A stretch of 32,392 bases of DNA, taken from JANXVV01 sp038230975. Its GTDB lineage: Bacteria; Planctomycetota; Phycisphaerae; Tepidisphaerales; Tepidisphaeraceae. The DNA is taken from positions 1 to 32,392 of the forward strand of contig JBBRMF010000027.1 of the NCBI GenBank assembly GCA_038230975.1. Direction: 5' to 3'. Below the pieces are notes generated by a model. That model ran no database searches and was not told the DNA's origin. It worked only from the letters and a program-made list of their open reading frames with translations. Positions 31,050 through 32,392 of the stretch are shown piece by piece. Position 1 is the stretch's first letter. Each line of letters begins with the position of its first letter. Made by a program: the position numbers and the translations under genes.

Positions 31050-32020
31050 CGGTCAGACCCCGCGATATTGCTCCGATCATCGCCCGCGTTGCCCCGATGT
31101 TGCTGTTGGCAGCGGTCATGATCTTCTTCAGCGCACGATCTCCCGGATTTCGCACGCTCGGCAGCGCGCGGAATATCCTCGTCCAGTCGTCGTCCGTGGC
31201 GATTGTAGCGATTGGTATGACACTGGTACTGCTCACGGGTGGAATCGACCTGTCAGTTGGCGCAATCATGTTCGTCGCGGCTGCGGTCGCCGGACAATTG
31301 GCCCTTGGCAAACTGATTCCGGGTGCCGGGCCCGCGCCACTGTGGCTCTGCATGGTGGTTATTCTTTTAGTCGGGCTGGTCATGGGGGCAATCAATGCAC
31401 TGCTCATCGCCCGGCTCCGGATGATTCCGTTCATCGCGACTCTCGCGATGCTCTTCATCGGGAGGGGCCTGGCGCTTCACATCACCCAAACCCAGGCCCT
31501 CAATCTGCCGCCGGCACTTCTCACCATTGGCCAATCGAGCCTGATTGGCGTGCCGTTTCCAATCTGGCTGCTCATCATCGTTGCCGCGACGGCCCACCTC
31601 ACGCTGACTCAAACCCCCTTCGGGCGCCAACTGTACGCTCTGGGAAATAATCCCGACGCCGCCCGCAAGGCCGGCCTGCCCGTGGCTCGCCTTTTGGCAT
31701 CGGTCTACATCCTCAGCGGCCTCTGTGCGGCAATTGCCGGAGTGGTGTCGGTGGCACAACTGGGGGCAATCTCTCCCACATTCGGGAGTCAGCGCGAATT
31801 CGCCGCAGTGGCGGCGGCGGTTCTGGGGGGAACCAGTCTTTTCGGCGGAAGGGGCAGCGTCTTTCCCGGCTCGATCCTGGGTGCGGTGCTGATCCAGAGC
31901 GTCGAGAGCGGCCTGACGATGACCAATGCCGATCCCTACATCTATCCAATCGTCATCGGCGGAATTATCTTCATCGCCGTGTTGATCGACCGACTGCGCG
32001 CATCTGGCGAGACCCGCTAA
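31046..32020 (+). CDS. Sugar ABC transporter permease 2 (RbsC/AraH family)
   Basis: The predicted protein has 324 residues from the ATG at 31046 that overlaps the ATPase stop. A membrane segment starts near residue 15; the signature GGIDLSVGA is at 65-73, the mid loop FGRQLYALGNNPDAARKAGLP follows, and the C-terminal GGTSLFGGRGSVFPG is typical. It is clearly related to but distinct from the permease at 28461. Two different permeases with one double ATPase is seen in some sugar importers in place of the RbsC homodimer. It is the last gene of the operon visible here. Confidence 0.87.
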   Translation: MTVRPRDIAPIIARVAPMLLLAAVMIFFSARSPGFRTLGSARNILVQSSSVAIVAIGMTLVLLTGGIDLSVGAIMFVAAAVAGQLALGKLIPGAGPAPLWLCMVVILLVGLVMGAINALLIARLRMIPFIATLAMLFIGRGLALHITQTQALNLPPALLTIGQSSLIGVPFPIWLLIIVAATAHLTLTQTPFGRQLYALGNNPDAARKAGLPVARLLASVYILSGLCAAIAGVVSVAQLGAISPTFGSQREFAAVAAAVLGGTSLFGGRGSVFPGSILGAVLIQSVESGLTMTNADPYIYPIVIGGIIFIAVLIDRLRASGETR

Positions 32021-32127
32021 TCGGATCTGGGCTTCCTCGCCCCCCGGAAAGGCGTTGCAACGAGACTTCAACTGTGACGATCTACCGGCACGCCAACCTG
32101 TTGTTTGATACGTGTGGCGGTGCAACG
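32021..32127. other. Convergent gap after the operon
   Basis: This 107-nt gap separates the last permease from a minus-strand gene. It holds a perfect 10-nt palindrome, CGTTGCAACG at 32053-32062. No T-run hairpin is seen, so no clear terminator ends either transcript. Confidence 0.4.
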
Positions 32128-32392
32128 CTACGACGTCACTCCCGATTGCGGAAATGCGATGGGCACACCCACCCAGTTGGGCTGTGCGTTGACTGTCCAC
32201 GGCAGTCCTGAATTGCTTGAGGCGAAAGTGGCGGTGATCTGATTGCCGGATGGCGCGGACACGCTCACGGGCGGCTGGCCGTTCACCGCGAATCCACCGT
32301 TGGGCGTTGCGGCGATGAAGGTCGGTGCGTTCGAGAAGGTCACGGCATAGGATGATGATCCGTTTCGGACCACCGAAAAGATTGTCAAACTC
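32128..32392 (-). CDS. C-terminal part of a surface or secreted protein, cut by window edge
   Basis: The frame is open to the window end, so only the last 87 or so residues are visible. They are rich in Ser, Thr, Asn, Gly and Val in alternating beta-strand patterns (TFIAATPNGGFAVNG, VSVSAPSGNQITATFASS, GLPWTVNAQPNWVG), like an Ig-like or BACON-type domain at the end of an exported protein. A TTG near the edge could be a start, but the pattern begins mid-domain, so I treat it as partial. It is convergent with the sugar operon. No function can be given. Confidence 0.5.
   Translation of the reverse strand, partial: SLTIFSVVRNGSSSYAVTFSNAPTFIAATPNGGFAVNGQPPVSVSAPSGNQITATFASSNSGLPWTVNAQPNWVGVPIAFPQSGVTS

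Noticed and set aside
31367..32200. A 277-codon minus-strand frame opposite permease 2.
   Set aside because: It lies antisense to a clear permease with the ABC signature, has no ribosome binding site or domain, and its composition (Arg, Gly, Asp, His) is that of a shadow frame in GC-rich DNA.

Overview
The window looks like a chromosomal segment of a planctomycete, most likely class Phycisphaerae. This is inferred from gene content, not from a marker gene: a prepilin-type protein with an H-x9-DG C-terminus, a Tat-exported Gfo/Idh/MocA oxidoreductase beside a DUF1080 lipoprotein, a XylR-type regulator (LacI-like sensor fused to an AraC helix-turn-helix), many lipoproteins, and hairpin repeats scattered between genes. 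No rRNA, tRNA or CRISPR array was recognised.

Layout. (1) 1-4350: a cluster of envelope lipoproteins. A YcfL/DUF1425-like protein and a small proline-rich lipoprotein are on the minus strand. Two tandem LpoB-like lipoproteins and a COG3014-like TPR lipoprotein are on the plus strand. The same three families are neighbours in gammaproteobacteria, where LpoB activates a peptidoglycan synthase. A DUF4926 gene follows. (2) 4596-11314: housekeeping genes. These are mutY, a small membrane protein, a secreted PD40 propeller protein, holB and tmk (overlapping), and galK. (3) 11363-14710: a decayed mobile region. It holds two broken serine recombinases (one by an in-frame amber codon), two convergent ribbon-helix-helix genes (one like CopG proteins of conjugative elements), and long inverted repeats. 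(4) 14711-15517: a lone pseudopilin-like secreted protein. (5) 15789-32020: a regulator gene divergent from a tightly packed 13-gene sugar operon. (6) The right edge cuts a minus-strand gene of unknown function.

The operon is the main result. Four of its genes match, from sequence motifs and their co-occurrence, the non-phosphorylating D-apiose route: ApsD (D-apiose dehydrogenase), ApnL (D-apionate lactonase), ApnO (D-apionate oxidoisomerase) and OiaC (3-oxo-isoapionate decarboxylase), giving L-erythrulose and CO2. They share the operon with a ribose-type ABC importer (lipid-anchored binding protein, two different permeases, one double ATPase). Upstream are three exported proteins: a DUF1080 lipoprotein, a Tat-exported Gfo/Idh/MocA enzyme and a beta-propeller with an EF-hand-like loop. 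Two unassigned short-chain dehydrogenases lie between apnL and oiaC. A reasonable model is that the exported proteins release or bind apiose-containing plant glycosides, the ABC system imports the sugar, the four enzymes degrade it, and the XylR-type protein senses it. The next steps from L-erythrulose are not visible here.

All family calls were made by reading the sequence. No database search was run.
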